A DNA stretch of 64,000 bases, taken from Streptomyces longispororuber. GTDB taxonomy: Bacteria > Actinomycetota > Actinomycetes > Streptomycetales > Streptomycetaceae. The position numbers were made by a program, and so were the translations under genes. The DNA lies in contig NZ_JAMOLN010000009.1 in NCBI RefSeq assembly GCF_024448165.1, forward strand, positions 1-64,000, given 5' to 3'. Positions 16,337-25,070 of this stretch are shown here, piece by piece (position 1 is the first letter of the stretch; every line of letters starts with the position of its first letter). Below the pieces are notes generated by a model. It searched no databases, was not told the origin of the DNA, and saw only the letters and a program-made list of their open reading frames with translations.

Positions 16337-18562
16337 CTACGGGTGCACGAGGACCTGCGAGAGTCCGACGCGCCCGGTGCCGGTCAGCCGTACGCGCACG
16401 TAGCGCGCCTGCGTGTCGGTGTCGAGGACGGTGGGGCGCAGCGCCTTGCCGTCGACATGGACGGTGGTGGCGTCGGTGAAGGCGGCGTCCTCGGCGAACT
16501 GCACGTCGAAGGCGCCGGTCGTCATGGCGGCGTCGTTCCAGATCTCGACCTGGCCGACGTGCCGCGCGGTGCCGAGGTCGACCTGCCACCAGGCGCCGGC
16601 CTCGGCGAGGGTGCGGCTGTCGGTGGAGGTGTCGCCGTCGACGACGCGGGCCGCGGTCGCGGCGCCGTCGGTCGACGACTGGGTGGCGGTGCCGGTGCGG
16701 GCCAGGTCGGGACGGAGCTGTTCGACCCGGCCGCGGCCCTGCGCGCCGGCCCGCTCGGCGACCGCGACCGCCTCGGCGGGCAGCCGGTCGAGCCCGGTGT
16801 GGTTGTCGCTCATGGTGGAGCCGGTGCCGGCGAGGGCGGGGGCGTCGGTGTCGACCCAGTTGCCGGTGGCGTGGTTGTCGATGCCGTAGTCCGCCCAGTT
16901 GGAGACCCACTTGTAGCCGATGCGGGTGATCACGTTCCCGGTGACGGCGATGTGGCTGGACTGTTCGTCGAGGTAGATGCCGTTGCCGTCGCGCTCGGTG
17001 TTGCCGTACGCGCTGCGGTTGATGTAGTTGCCGGAGACGACGGTGCCGGGCTGGGCGCCCTGGGTGTAGATGGCGCCGCCGTCGTGCTGCTCGTGCTCGA
17101 CGCGCATGACGTCGGTGATCCGGTTGTTCGTGATGCGGTTGTCGCGCAGCACGGACTTCTGGGCCTCGGGCTGGTTCCAGCCCCAGCCGACGGAGATCGC
17201 GGAGTAGGGCAGGTCCTGGAGCGTGTTGTGGTCGATGACGGTCCCGGCCTCGTAGCCGGCCCAGATGCCGACGGCGTCCGTGTACTCCACTCCGGTGCCG
17301 CGGACGGTGTTGTACGACACCGTGTTGCGGGCCCCCACGAGTTCGGCGGCCGGCAGGGGTTCGGTGTCGCCGATGTAGGCGGCGCCGGACGACAGGTCGG
17401 TGAACCGGGAGCGGGTCAGGGTGGAGTCCTGGGTGCCCTGCTCGAACACGGCGCCCGCGCCGCCGAGATGGGTGAACGCGGCCTGGTCGACGACCACGTG
17501 GCGGCCGCCGCGGACGGTGAGGGCGGCGGCGGGCTTGGTGTAGTAGCGGCCCGCGTGGTCCACGGGGCCGGTGGCTCCGGTCAGGGTGAGTCCGGCCTGC
17601 ATGCCGGCGTAGCCCTCGTCGGTGGACGGCTGGCGGTAGGCGGCGTAGGCGAAGCGGAGGCCGGTGATCCGGACGTCGTGGGCGCCGTCGACGACGAGGA
17701 GGTTCTCGGTGACGGGCGTGACGGCGCGGAAGCGGCGCGGGTCCTCGCCCTTGCGCGGCAGGTAGGTGACGGTGCGCGCGGTGGAGTTCCAGACGAACTC
17801 GCCCGGCTGGTCGAGGAGTTCGGGCGCGTTCTCGAAGAAGGCGACCTTGGCGTAGCGGGTCGAGTCGACGGTGGTCGAGTCCCAGGCGGGTCCGGTGCGG
17901 TTCGTGCCGGAGGCGGAGTTGGTCCAGCAGGGCTGGGCGAACGTCATGACGTCGCCGGTGACGGACGCGATCCGGCAGTGGTAGTTGCGCCAGCGGACGC
18001 TGATGACGGCCTCGGCGTCGGTGGGCCGGGCCCATTGGGCGATGCCGGTCCTCTCGGCGCCGGTCATGCCGGTCTTCGTGGCGTCGCAGACGGCGGCGGC
18101 GCAGGACGCGCCGCGGGCGCGGACCGCGCGCCTGCCGTCGACGAACAGCTGGCGCGGGGTGACGCCCTCGGGGGCCTTCGCCGTCCAGGTGCCGTCGGTG
18201 TTCGCGGTCCAGCCGGTGATGGCGCGGCCGCCGGACAGGACGGGTTCGGCGCCGGGCGCGGCGGCCCAGGTGACGCCGGAGTCGTCCGGCCCGAGCTTCA
18301 GCGGTCGGGTCAACGCGTAGGTGCCGTCGGCGAGTTCGACGCGGACGGCCCGGTCACCGGTGGCGCGGCGGGCGGCGTCGCGGGCGCCTTCCACGGAGCA
18401 CGGGTGCCCCACGGTGCAGTCGGTTCCGGAGCCGTGGGGGGCCGCGCGCAGCACCTTGGGTGCGGGGGCCGCCTGGGCGGCGGGCAGCGGGGCGAGGGCG
18501 ACCGTCGCGGCGGCGGCCACGGCCGCGATGCCGGTCGTGACGACGCGCAGGGACTTCCTCAT
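16337..18562 (-). CDS. Secreted right-handed beta-helix protein with C-terminal F5/8 (discoidin) domain
   Basis: A 741-residue exported protein. A Sec signal peptide ends near AQAAPAP (residue 32). The opening VLRAAPHGSGTDCTVGHPC, the ARDAARRA helix and PVLSGGRAITGW are the entry pattern of large parallel beta-helix glycosidases such as GH141. A long helix with repeated N-x-I/V-x-x-N coils follows (DHNTLQDLPYSAISVGWGW; DNRITNNRI; DGGAIYTQG). Residues about 600-741 form a carbohydrate-binding F5/8 type C domain (TQSSTDGAATAARVVDGDTS; WWQVDLGTARHVGQVEIW). It probably cleaves or binds a complex polysaccharide outside the cell. Its ATG overlaps the M1 peptidase stop by one base (TGATG), so it is translated with the transporter operon. 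The exact activity is not known. Confidence 0.82.
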   Translation of the reverse strand: MRKSLRVVTTGIAAVAAAATVALAPLPAAQAAPAPKVLRAAPHGSGTDCTVGHPCSVEGARDAARRATGDRAVRVELADGTYALTRPLKLGPDDSGVTWAAAPGAEPVLSGGRAITGWTANTDGTWTAKAPEGVTPRQLFVDGRRAVRARGASCAAAVCDATKTGMTGAERTGIAQWARPTDAEAVISVRWRNYHCRIASVTGDVMTFAQPCWTNSASGTNRTGPAWDSTTVDSTRYAKVAFFENAPELLDQPGEFVWNSTARTVTYLPRKGEDPRRFRAVTPVTENLLVVDGAHDVRITGLRFAYAAYRQPSTDEGYAGMQAGLTLTGATGPVDHAGRYYTKPAAALTVRGGRHVVVDQAAFTHLGGAGAVFEQGTQDSTLTRSRFTDLSSGAAYIGDTEPLPAAELVGARNTVSYNTVRGTGVEYTDAVGIWAGYEAGTVIDHNTLQDLPYSAISVGWGWNQPEAQKSVLRDNRITNNRITDVMRVEHEQHDGGAIYTQGAQPGTVVSGNYINRSAYGNTERDGNGIYLDEQSSHIAVTGNVITRIGYKWVSNWADYGIDNHATGNWVDTDAPALAGTGSTMSDNHTGLDRLPAEAVAVAERAGAQGRGRVEQLRPDLARTGTATQSSTDGAATAARVVDGDTSTDSRTLAEAGAWWQVDLGTARHVGQVEIWNDAAMTTGAFDVQFAEDAAFTDATTVHVDGKALRPTVLDTDTQARYVRVRLTGTGRVGLSQVLVHP

Positions 18563-20013
18563 CACGCCACCGTCCAGTCGGGGTGTCCGGGCATCGGGGG
18601 GTTCGTGGCCCCGAAGAGCCAGTCCCGCAGGAACGCGTCGACCGACCGGTCGCCCGTCATGTCCACGGCGTGCCGGATGAAGTCCTCGCTGGTGACGGTA
18701 CGGTCCTTGAACCGGCGGGTCCACTGCCGCATGAGGTGGTCGAACTTCTGTTGTCCGAACTGGAGTTGCAGTGCGTACAGGACGAGCGCGCCACCGTCGT
18801 AGATGTTGGTGCCGCCGAGCGCCTTGGGGAGTCCCGGCGGCCCGTCGGCGGCGCGGATCGCGTCCAGCTTCCCGTACGTCGTCCGCATCTTGTCGACCAT
18901 CTTCGACCAGCCGCGTTCCTCGCTGTAGAGGGCGGCGTAGTACACGGCCGGCCCCTCGTTCAGCCACGCCTGCTGCCAGTCGTGCGGGGTGACGGAGTCG
19001 CCGAACCACTGGTGGGTGAGCTCGTGCACCATCGTGTTCTCGTACGTCGGGTTGCCGTCGGCGTTGGGCTTGAACCAGTTGGTGCCCATCAGGGTGAGCG
19101 TCGAGTTCTCCAGGGCGTCGGTGTACCCGTCGTAGATGTGCAGGCCGTACACGGAGAACGGGTACGCGCCGAACTTCGCCTCCAGCCAGGCGAGATGGTC
19201 CGGGGTGCGGGCGACGATCGGCCCGTACTTGTCCTCCTGGCCCTGCGGGACGACGTGCCGCAGCGGCAGTCCCTTGTGCGAAGTGCCGTACAGGTAAGTG
19301 CCCTTGACGACGGCGATGCCGAGCAGTTCGGTGGGCATCCGCTCGCGCAGCGCGAAGTGCCAGACGGCCGAGCCGTCGGCGCGCTTGTCCTTGCCGGTCA
19401 ACTCGCCGTTCGCGGCGGCGACATAGCCCTCGGGCGCGGAGATGTGGAACGTCCAGGTGGCCTTGTCGGACGGGGTGTCGTTGCAGGGCAGGAAGGTGTC
19501 GGCGCGCGAGGACTGCACGGCCGACACGAAGCCGCCGTCACTGCCGAACTTCCAGCCGGTCAGTCCGACGCGGGGCGCCTTGCCGTTGCCGCGGTAGGCG
19601 ACGGCGACCTGGAACGGGGCGCCCTTGTGCAGCGGTGCGGCCGGGGTGACGGTCAGCTCCTGCCCCGACTTGCCGACGGACAGGGCGAACGCGGCGGCTC
19701 GGCCGTTCACCGTGACCGTGTCGATGGTGTGGCCGTCGGTGTCCAGGTTGAACGACGACAGGTCCTGGGTGGCCTTGGCGGAGAGGACGACCCGGGCCGT
19801 GAAGTCGTAGGTGACGGGCGTGAAGTCGAAGGTGAGGTCGTAGTGGACGACCTGGTAGCCGCCGTTGCCGAGCGTCGGGAACAGCGGGTCGCCGACACCG
19901 TCGGAGCCGGGTTTCGGGTCGAAGCCGTGGGCATACGCCGGGATGGCGAGCGTCGGAACGGTGAGCGCGGCGACTCCCGCGCCCCGCAGGATCGTGCGTC
20001 TGCTGGTGGTCAC
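18562..20013 (-). CDS. Secreted M1-family zinc metallopeptidase
   Basis: A 483-residue exported peptidase. A Tat-type signal is present (TTSRRTILRGAGVAALTVPTLAI). An N-terminal beta-saddle domain (YDLTFDFTPVTYDFTARVVL) precedes the catalytic domain with the exopeptidase motif in the form DALENS and the zinc site HELTHQW followed by an 18-residue gap to the third ligand in LNEGPA. It is shorter than PepN because the C-terminal domains are absent. It should release amino acids from peptides or glycopeptides outside the cell. The GTG at 20013 overlaps the stop of the binding-protein gene by 4 nt (GTGA). A peptidase translationally coupled to a carbohydrate importer is unusual and suggests a glycoprotein substrate. 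Confidence 0.9.
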   Translation of the reverse strand: MTTSRRTILRGAGVAALTVPTLAIPAYAHGFDPKPGSDGVGDPLFPTLGNGGYQVVHYDLTFDFTPVTYDFTARVVLSAKATQDLSSFNLDTDGHTIDTVTVNGRAAAFALSVGKSGQELTVTPAAPLHKGAPFQVAVAYRGNGKAPRVGLTGWKFGSDGGFVSAVQSSRADTFLPCNDTPSDKATWTFHISAPEGYVAAANGELTGKDKRADGSAVWHFALRERMPTELLGIAVVKGTYLYGTSHKGLPLRHVVPQGQEDKYGPIVARTPDHLAWLEAKFGAYPFSVYGLHIYDGYTDALENSTLTLMGTNWFKPNADGNPTYENTMVHELTHQWFGDSVTPHDWQQAWLNEGPAVYYAALYSEERGWSKMVDKMRTTYGKLDAIRAADGPPGLPKALGGTNIYDGGALVLYALQLQFGQQKFDHLMRQWTRRFKDRTVTSEDFIRHAVDMTGDRSVDAFLRDWLFGATNPPMPGHPDWTVA

Positions 20014-21698
20014 TTCTTCCCCTTCTCGGCGGCCTGCTGCTGGGAGGCCTGCTCGAACTCGGACCGGCACTTGTCGCCGCCGGCGTTGCGCCACTTCTTG
20101 ACCAGGGCGTCGTAGGAGGACATCGGCTTGCGGCCGGTGACGATGTCCTTGATTCCGTCGCTGTGGATGGTGTTGAGGCTGCCGGCCCCCTTGGAGTCCC
20201 AGGTCGGCGAGGAGTACGTCAGCGTGGGCTCGTCGATCAGCAGGGGGATGAGCGTGGTGTACGCCTCGTGCACGTAGCGCGTCGCGTCAGCGCTGGTGGC
20301 GCTGAAGAAGGCCGGGGTCGCGGAGCCCAGGAACGACCACGGCACGGTGGTGTCCTGCGTGCCCTGCTTGGTGAGGACGGGCGTGCCGTCCTTGTCGCGC
20401 TCGTGGTCGACGCCCTCGACCCCGTACTTGATGAGGGTGTACTCCACCGATCCGAAGGGCGACGCGGCGAAGTCGGCGAGCCGCAGGATCTCCTTCACCC
20501 GGTCGTCGCTCGCCTTCTTGACGAAGCAGTTGGAGAGCGCCGTGTTGTTGGTCCAGGCGACCGCGTCCGTGCCGACCGGCACCATGGGGCGCACGTCGAA
20601 GGACTTGTCGATGGCGGCCATCGCGTCGACGTATCCGGTGGCGGGGGCCAGGTAGGCGGGCATGCCGTCGTAGACGTAGGCGCCCTTGCCGTTCTTGAAC
20701 AGGTCGGTGTACTGGGCCTTCTGGGCGCCGGACATCTGGACCGTGCCCGGGTAGTAGCAGCCTGCCTTGTAGAGCTTCGCCGCGATCTCGACCGCGTGAC
20801 GGTACTTGTCGTCCTCCAGCTGGTAGGTCCACTTGCCGGTCCCGGCGTCGTGCTTCCAGGAGGACTGTGCGCCCGTCGACTGGGCGAGGAGCGTGGTGGC
20901 TCCGCTGATGAAGAAGTACTGCTTCTTCTTCGGGTTCGTCAGTTCCTTCGCGAGCTCGACGAGGCGGTCGGTGCTGTCGATCTGGTCGAGGCTGGACACG
21001 CCCGCCCGCTCGAAGAGGTCGGCCCGGTAGAAGCCGGCCCCCGCGCTGCCGTTGCGGGCCAGCGGAATCCCGTACAGCTTCCCGCCGAAGATGGCACCCT
21101 GCCAGGCGTACTGCGGAATGGCCGCCAGGTTCGGGTAGTCCTTGACCTTGCCGCCGGACAGGTACGGGCCGAGGTCCACGCACGTGGCCTGCAGGAAGCC
21201 CGCCTTGTTGTCGACGCCGCCGGTCTCCGGGTACATGAAGACGTCGGGCAGCTGGTCGCCCGCGACCATCGTGGAGAACTTCGCCGGGTAGTCGTCGGCG
21301 GGCACGGCCGTGAAGTCGACCTGGGTGCCGAGCAGCTTCTCGATCTCCCGCAACGCCGCGTTCTTGCCGCGCTCGGGCGGCAGCGGCGCGAAGGTCTCGG
21401 TGACGGCGGTGATCTTCTTGGCGCCCTTGAGCGGGGTGCCCTTGGTGGCGCGGACGGGGTTCGCCGGGTACTTCAGGAACGCGCTGGGGACACCGGCCGC
21501 CGTACCGGGCAGATCGGCCTTGATGCCGATGTTGCGCACGGTCGTGGTCGGCAGCAGCTTGGCGCTCTTCGCCTCGGCCTTCGCGGCGGTGCCCCCGTCG
21601 CCGCACGACGCGAGCAGGGGTGCCGCGACGACGCCGAGGCCGACGCCCGCACCCCGGCGGAGCAGGGTGCGGCGGTTGATGTACGTGGTGCCGGACAT
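20010..21698 (-). CDS. Extracellular sugar-binding lipoprotein, LipO/YtcQ-like (family 1)
   Basis: A 562-residue solute-binding lipoprotein. The N-terminus has twin arginines (INRRTLLRRGAGVGLGV) and the lipobox LLASC, so it is exported by Tat and lipid-anchored. At over 500 residues it belongs to the large LipO/YtcQ-type group that feeds LplB/YtcP permeases and binds oligosaccharides, often uronic-acid-containing. Motifs include YPAKFSTMVAGDQLPDVFMY and LYGIPLARNGSAG. The ATG at 21698 follows GAGGAG at about 8 nt. It is third in the operon after two permeases and overlaps the M1 peptidase gene. No ATPase gene is near; Streptomyces sugar importers commonly share the MsiK ATPase. Confidence 0.9.
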   Translation of the reverse strand: MSGTTYINRRTLLRRGAGVGLGVVAAPLLASCGDGGTAAKAEAKSAKLLPTTTVRNIGIKADLPGTAAGVPSAFLKYPANPVRATKGTPLKGAKKITAVTETFAPLPPERGKNAALREIEKLLGTQVDFTAVPADDYPAKFSTMVAGDQLPDVFMYPETGGVDNKAGFLQATCVDLGPYLSGGKVKDYPNLAAIPQYAWQGAIFGGKLYGIPLARNGSAGAGFYRADLFERAGVSSLDQIDSTDRLVELAKELTNPKKKQYFFISGATTLLAQSTGAQSSWKHDAGTGKWTYQLEDDKYRHAVEIAAKLYKAGCYYPGTVQMSGAQKAQYTDLFKNGKGAYVYDGMPAYLAPATGYVDAMAAIDKSFDVRPMVPVGTDAVAWTNNTALSNCFVKKASDDRVKEILRLADFAASPFGSVEYTLIKYGVEGVDHERDKDGTPVLTKQGTQDTTVPWSFLGSATPAFFSATSADATRYVHEAYTTLIPLLIDEPTLTYSSPTWDSKGAGSLNTIHSDGIKDIVTGRKPMSSYDALVKKWRNAGGDKCRSEFEQASQQQAAEKGKK

Positions 21699-21753
21699 AG
21701 CAGAGCTCCTCAACACGGTGGAACAGACAGGAAGTTGGGGGGGTGGGGCGGCA

Positions 21754-22713
21754 TCAGCCCTTGACGGCTCCGGTGAGCACGCCCTTGGTGAAGTACCGCT
21801 GGAGGAAGGGGTAGACGAGCAGGATCGGGACCACCGCGATCACCAGGACCGCCATCTGCACGGCCTGCTGCGGAGCGACCGCCTCCCCGGCCGCACCGGA
21901 GTCGAGGGCCTGCCCCTGGAGGATGAACGTGCGCAGCACCATCGGCAGCGGCCACTTGTCGTTGTCGCCGAGGTACAGCAGGGCGTTGAAGTAGGCGTTC
22001 CAGTACGCGACGGCGGAGAAGAGCCCGACGACGGCGACGACCGCCTTCGACAGCGGCAGCACCACCTGGATCAGGGTGCGGAAGTCGCCCGCGCCGTCCA
22101 CCTTCGCGGCGTCGTACAGCTCCTCGGGCAGGTTCATGAAGAAGGCCCGCATGACGACGAGGTTGAAGGCGCTGACCATGGTGGGCAGGACGAGCGCGGC
22201 GAAGGTGTTGTAGAGCCCGAGCTCCTTCACCAGCAGGAAGTTGGGGATGACGCCCGCGTTGAACAGCATCGTGAACAGCGCCGTCATGAGGATGAAGCGG
22301 CCGCCGACGACACCGCGCCGGGACAGCCCGTACGCCATGCCGATGGTGGCGAGAAGGCTGCACACGGTGCCGGCGACGGTGACGCCGACGCTCACGAACA
22401 GGGCGCGGGTGACGCGGCCGCCGGTGAACGCGGTGCGGTAGGCGTCGAGGTTCGGGTGGTCGGGCCACAGGACGAGGCCGTTGGACCTGATGATGTCGCT
22501 CTGCGAGGCGAAGCTCGTGCCGATCACGCCGAGCAGCGGGTACGCGACCAGGCCGACGACCAGGACGAGGGCGAGGCCCTTCAGGAAGAGGCCGAGGCGG
22601 GTGGGCTTCTCCATCCAGGGGGGCCGGGCGCCGGACGGGCGCAGTTCCCCGGCCGCGGGGGCCGCGGGTGTGCGGCGGCGCGTCTTCACAGCGGTCGTCT
22701 CAACGGTCAGCAC
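21754..22713 (-). CDS. Carbohydrate ABC transporter permease, YtcP/AraQ-like
   Basis: A 319-residue membrane protein with six helices (GLFLKGLALVLVVGLVAYPL; TVAGTVCSLLATIGMAYGLS; QMAVLVIAVVPILLVYPFL). The EAA loop is LPEELYDAAKVDGAGDFRTL. The C-terminus YPFLQRYFTKGVLTGAVKG is typical of the sugar permease of the YtcP/LplC group. The GTG at 22713 is preferred because AAGGGG lies 9 nt upstream; the ATG at 22731 lacks a ribosome site. Either start overlaps the end of the partner permease gene, so the two permeases are translated together and probably form a heterodimer. Confidence 0.9.
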   Translation of the reverse strand: MLTVETTAVKTRRRTPAAPAAGELRPSGARPPWMEKPTRLGLFLKGLALVLVVGLVAYPLLGVIGTSFASQSDIIRSNGLVLWPDHPNLDAYRTAFTGGRVTRALFVSVGVTVAGTVCSLLATIGMAYGLSRRGVVGGRFILMTALFTMLFNAGVIPNFLLVKELGLYNTFAALVLPTMVSAFNLVVMRAFFMNLPEELYDAAKVDGAGDFRTLIQVVLPLSKAVVAVVGLFSAVAYWNAYFNALLYLGDNDKWPLPMVLRTFILQGQALDSGAAGEAVAPQQAVQMAVLVIAVVPILLVYPFLQRYFTKGVLTGAVKG

Positions 22714-23647
22714 CGCGGTACACCCCTTCATGACCGAGCCGGTGGGCGAACTTGTTGGCGCCGATGACGAGGACGGTGCCGATGACGGCCTTGACCAGGC
22801 CGACGGCGGCCGCGGTGCCCCACTGGTTGTCCCGGATGCCGTGGAAGTAGACGTAGGTGTCCAGGACCTCGCCGCTGCCGGGGCCGACCGCGTCGCGCTG
22901 GAGCAGGATCTGCTCGAAGCCGACGGTGAGGATGTTGCCGAGGTTCAGGATGAGCAGCAGCACCAGGACCGGTGACAGGCCGGGCAGGGTGACGTGCCAG
23001 AAGCGGCGCCAGCGGGCCGCGCCGTCCATGGCCGCCGCCTCGTACAGGCCGCGGTCGATGGAGAGCAGCGCGGCCAGGACGATGATGGTGCCCCAGCCGG
23101 CGTCCTTCCACATCACCTGCAGCGCGAGCAGCAGCGGGAACGCGTCGGGGTCGGTCATCATGTCGTAGCGCGGCAGGCCGAGCGATTCCAGCAGGTCGGG
23201 GACGACGCCGGCGCCGCCCAGGATCTGCTGGAAGATCGAGACGATGATGACCCAGCCGATGAAGTGCGGGAGATAGACGACGCTCTGCACGAAGCGGCGC
23301 ACCTTGTCGCTGACGATGCTGTTGAGCAGCAGCGCGAGCCCGATCGGGACCGGGAAGAACAGCACCAGCTGGACGAGGGCGATGGTGAGCGTGTTGCCGG
23401 TCGCCGACCAGAAGTCGGGGTCGGCGAAGGCGTTGCTGAAGTTGGTGAAGCCGTTCCAGGCGCTGTGCAGATAGCCCAGGTAGGGCTGGTAGTCCTGGAA
23501 GGCGACCATGTAGCCGAGCAGCGGTACGTAGTGGAAGACCACGAAGTACAGGAAGCCGGGCAGGCAGAGCAGCAGCATCACCTTGTCGCGTTGGAGGCGC
23601 TGCCGGAGGGTCTTGCGGATGGCGAGGGGTGGAGCGGGAGCAGTCAT
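22700..23647 (-). CDS. Carbohydrate ABC transporter permease, LplB-like; first gene of the operon
   Basis: A 315-residue membrane protein of the LplB/YtcP-partner type: KVMLLLCLPGFLYFVVFHYV, VPLLGYMVAFQDYQPYLGYL, EAA loop IDRGLYEAAAMDGAARWRRF and LSPVLVLLLILNLGNILTVG. The ATG at 23647 follows AGGA at 8 nt. It heads the operon permease-permease-binding lipoprotein-M1 peptidase-beta-helix protein (23647 to 16337). Its promoter (TTGACG-18-TAACTT, minus strand) contains the LacI-2 type operator within the spacer. Confidence 0.9.
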   Translation of the reverse strand: MTAPAPPLAIRKTLRQRLQRDKVMLLLCLPGFLYFVVFHYVPLLGYMVAFQDYQPYLGYLHSAWNGFTNFSNAFADPDFWSATGNTLTIALVQLVLFFPVPIGLALLLNSIVSDKVRRFVQSVVYLPHFIGWVIIVSIFQQILGGAGVVPDLLESLGLPRYDMMTDPDAFPLLLALQVMWKDAGWGTIIVLAALLSIDRGLYEAAAMDGAARWRRFWHVTLPGLSPVLVLLLILNLGNILTVGFEQILLQRDAVGPGSGEVLDTYVYFHGIRDNQWGTAAAVGLVKAVIGTVLVIGANKFAHRLGHEGVYRGADR

Positions 23648-23698
23648 GGAGCGGTCCTGTTCGGCCGGGTGACGCAATAACTGCGCTGCTGCGGCGGC

Positions 23699-23728
23699 AA
23701 GTTAGTAAGCGTTTAACCCCGTCGTCAA
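23699..23728 (-). promoter_or_regulatory. Promoter of the sugar transporter operon with an embedded LacI-type operator
   Basis: On the minus strand TTGACG (23728-23723) and TAACTT (23704-23699) are 18 nt apart. The spacer holds AAACGCTTAC (23714-23705), within the larger GTTAGTAAGCGTTTAAC at 23701-23717. The same 10-mer occurs at 26297-26306. The rest of the 257-bp divergent gap is the dehydrogenase promoter. Confidence 0.65.
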
Positions 23729-23834
23729 TAGATCGGGGCAACACCTGCGTTAACTACCGCTCTCAAGTGGGAGCATTCAATGGGCTATTCATGGCGATTC
23801 CCGGCAACTCTCCCCCTCGATGAGCTGCGTGACC

Positions 23835-23890
23835 TTGACGGTCACGCATCGGGCTCCCTAGTTTTCGGTAACGCCATAGAACACGTTTAC
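23835..23890 (+). promoter_or_regulatory. Promoter of the 2-hydroxyacid dehydrogenase gene with a weaker operator-like site
   Basis: TTGACG (23835-23840) and TAGTTT (23859-23864) are 18 nt apart. AACACGTTTAC at 23880-23890 resembles the LacI-2 sites (GTAAnCGTnTT on the other strand) but is not identical. Confidence 0.45.
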
Positions 23891-23904
23891 TGTCCGGAGG
23901 CAGG

Positions 23905-24975
23905 GTGCGTACCACTGACGAGGCGCCGGTCGAGGCCATGGCCGCCGACGCCACACCGCCCCCGCGGCGGCCCCGTACGGTTCTCGCGATGGACTCCGCG
24001 GTCGTCGACGACGTCTTCCCGCCGGCGGTACGGGCCCGCCTGGAGGAGACCGCGGACATCCGGCCGCCCGGCGTGGTGCGGGAGTTCGGCAGCCCCGCGG
24101 CGCGCGCCGCACTCGCCGAGGCCGAGGTGCTGCTCACCGGGTGGGGGTGCCCGCCCCTGGACACCGCGGTCCTCGACCGGGCGCCGCGGCTGCGCGCCGT
24201 GATCCACGCCGCCGGCACCGTGAAGACGTTCCTGAGCAGGGCAGCGTACGAGCGCGGCATCACCGTCTCGTCGGCCGCGGCGGCCAACGCCGTCCCGGTC
24301 GCCGAGTTCACCCTCGCCGCGATCATCCTGGGCGCCAAGCGGGCCTTCCCGCTCGCCCATCTCTTCCGCACCCGGCGCACCCACCGCACCGACGCCGACC
24401 TGGACCGGCAGCACTGGCTCGGCACCCGCGGCCTCACCGTCGGCGTCGTCGGCGCCTCCCGGACCGGCCGCCGCGTGATCCAGCTGCTGCGCTCGATCGA
24501 CGCCGAGGTGCTGCTCTACGACCCGTACGTCGGCGACGCCGAGGCGGAGCTGCTCGGCGTCGTCCGCACCGACCTCGACACCCTGGTCGCCACCAGCGAC
24601 GTGGTGACCCTGCACGCGCCCGACACCGCCGAGACCCGGCACCAGCTGGACGCGCGGCGCCTCGGTCTGATGCGGCCGGGCGCGCTCCTGGTGAACACCG
24701 CGCGCGGCCCGCTCGTCGACACCGCCGCGCTCACGGAGCACCTGGTCAGCGGGCGGCTCGACGCCGTGCTCGACGTGACCGACCCGGAGCCGCTGCCCGC
24801 CGGACACCCGCTGTGGGACCTGCCCAACGTGTTCATCACGCCGCACATGGCGGGCGCCCAGGGCAACGAGGTGGGCCGGCTCGGCGCCCTCGCCGTCGAC
24901 GAGCTGGCCCGGTACGCGCGCGGGGTGCCGCTCAACCATCCGGTGCTCCTGGCGGACCTGGAGCGGATCGCGTGA
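23905..24975 (+). CDS. D-isomer-specific 2-hydroxyacid dehydrogenase family protein
   Basis: A cytoplasmic dehydrogenase of up to 356 residues. The NAD domain shows LTVGVVGASRTGRRVIQLL. The catalytic triad of the family is visible: Arg in LVNTARGPLVDT, Glu in DVTDPEPLPAGHP and His in FITPHMAG. It would reduce a 2-keto acid or oxidise a 2-hydroxy acid, for example a product of uronic-acid breakdown; the substrate is unknown. The GTG at 23905 has GGAGG only 4 nt upstream; an ATG at 23938 is a possible alternative. It diverges from the transporter operon and lies 95 nt before the LacI gene, so it may be co-transcribed with it. Confidence 0.88.
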   Translation: MRTTDEAPVEAMAADATPPPRRPRTVLAMDSAVVDDVFPPAVRARLEETADIRPPGVVREFGSPAARAALAEAEVLLTGWGCPPLDTAVLDRAPRLRAVIHAAGTVKTFLSRAAYERGITVSSAAAANAVPVAEFTLAAIILGAKRAFPLAHLFRTRRTHRTDADLDRQHWLGTRGLTVGVVGASRTGRRVIQLLRSIDAEVLLYDPYVGDAEAELLGVVRTDLDTLVATSDVVTLHAPDTAETRHQLDARRLGLMRPGALLVNTARGPLVDTAALTEHLVSGRLDAVLDVTDPEPLPAGHPLWDLPNVFITPHMAGAQGNEVGRLGALAVDELARYARGVPLNHPVLLADLERIA

Positions 24976-25070
24976 CCGGGCCCGCGCCGCACGCCATAGG
25001 CTCTGGGCACGGCGGACGACCACCGGCCGCACGACACGACCATCAGGACGACGATCAGGGGGTGGACCGG

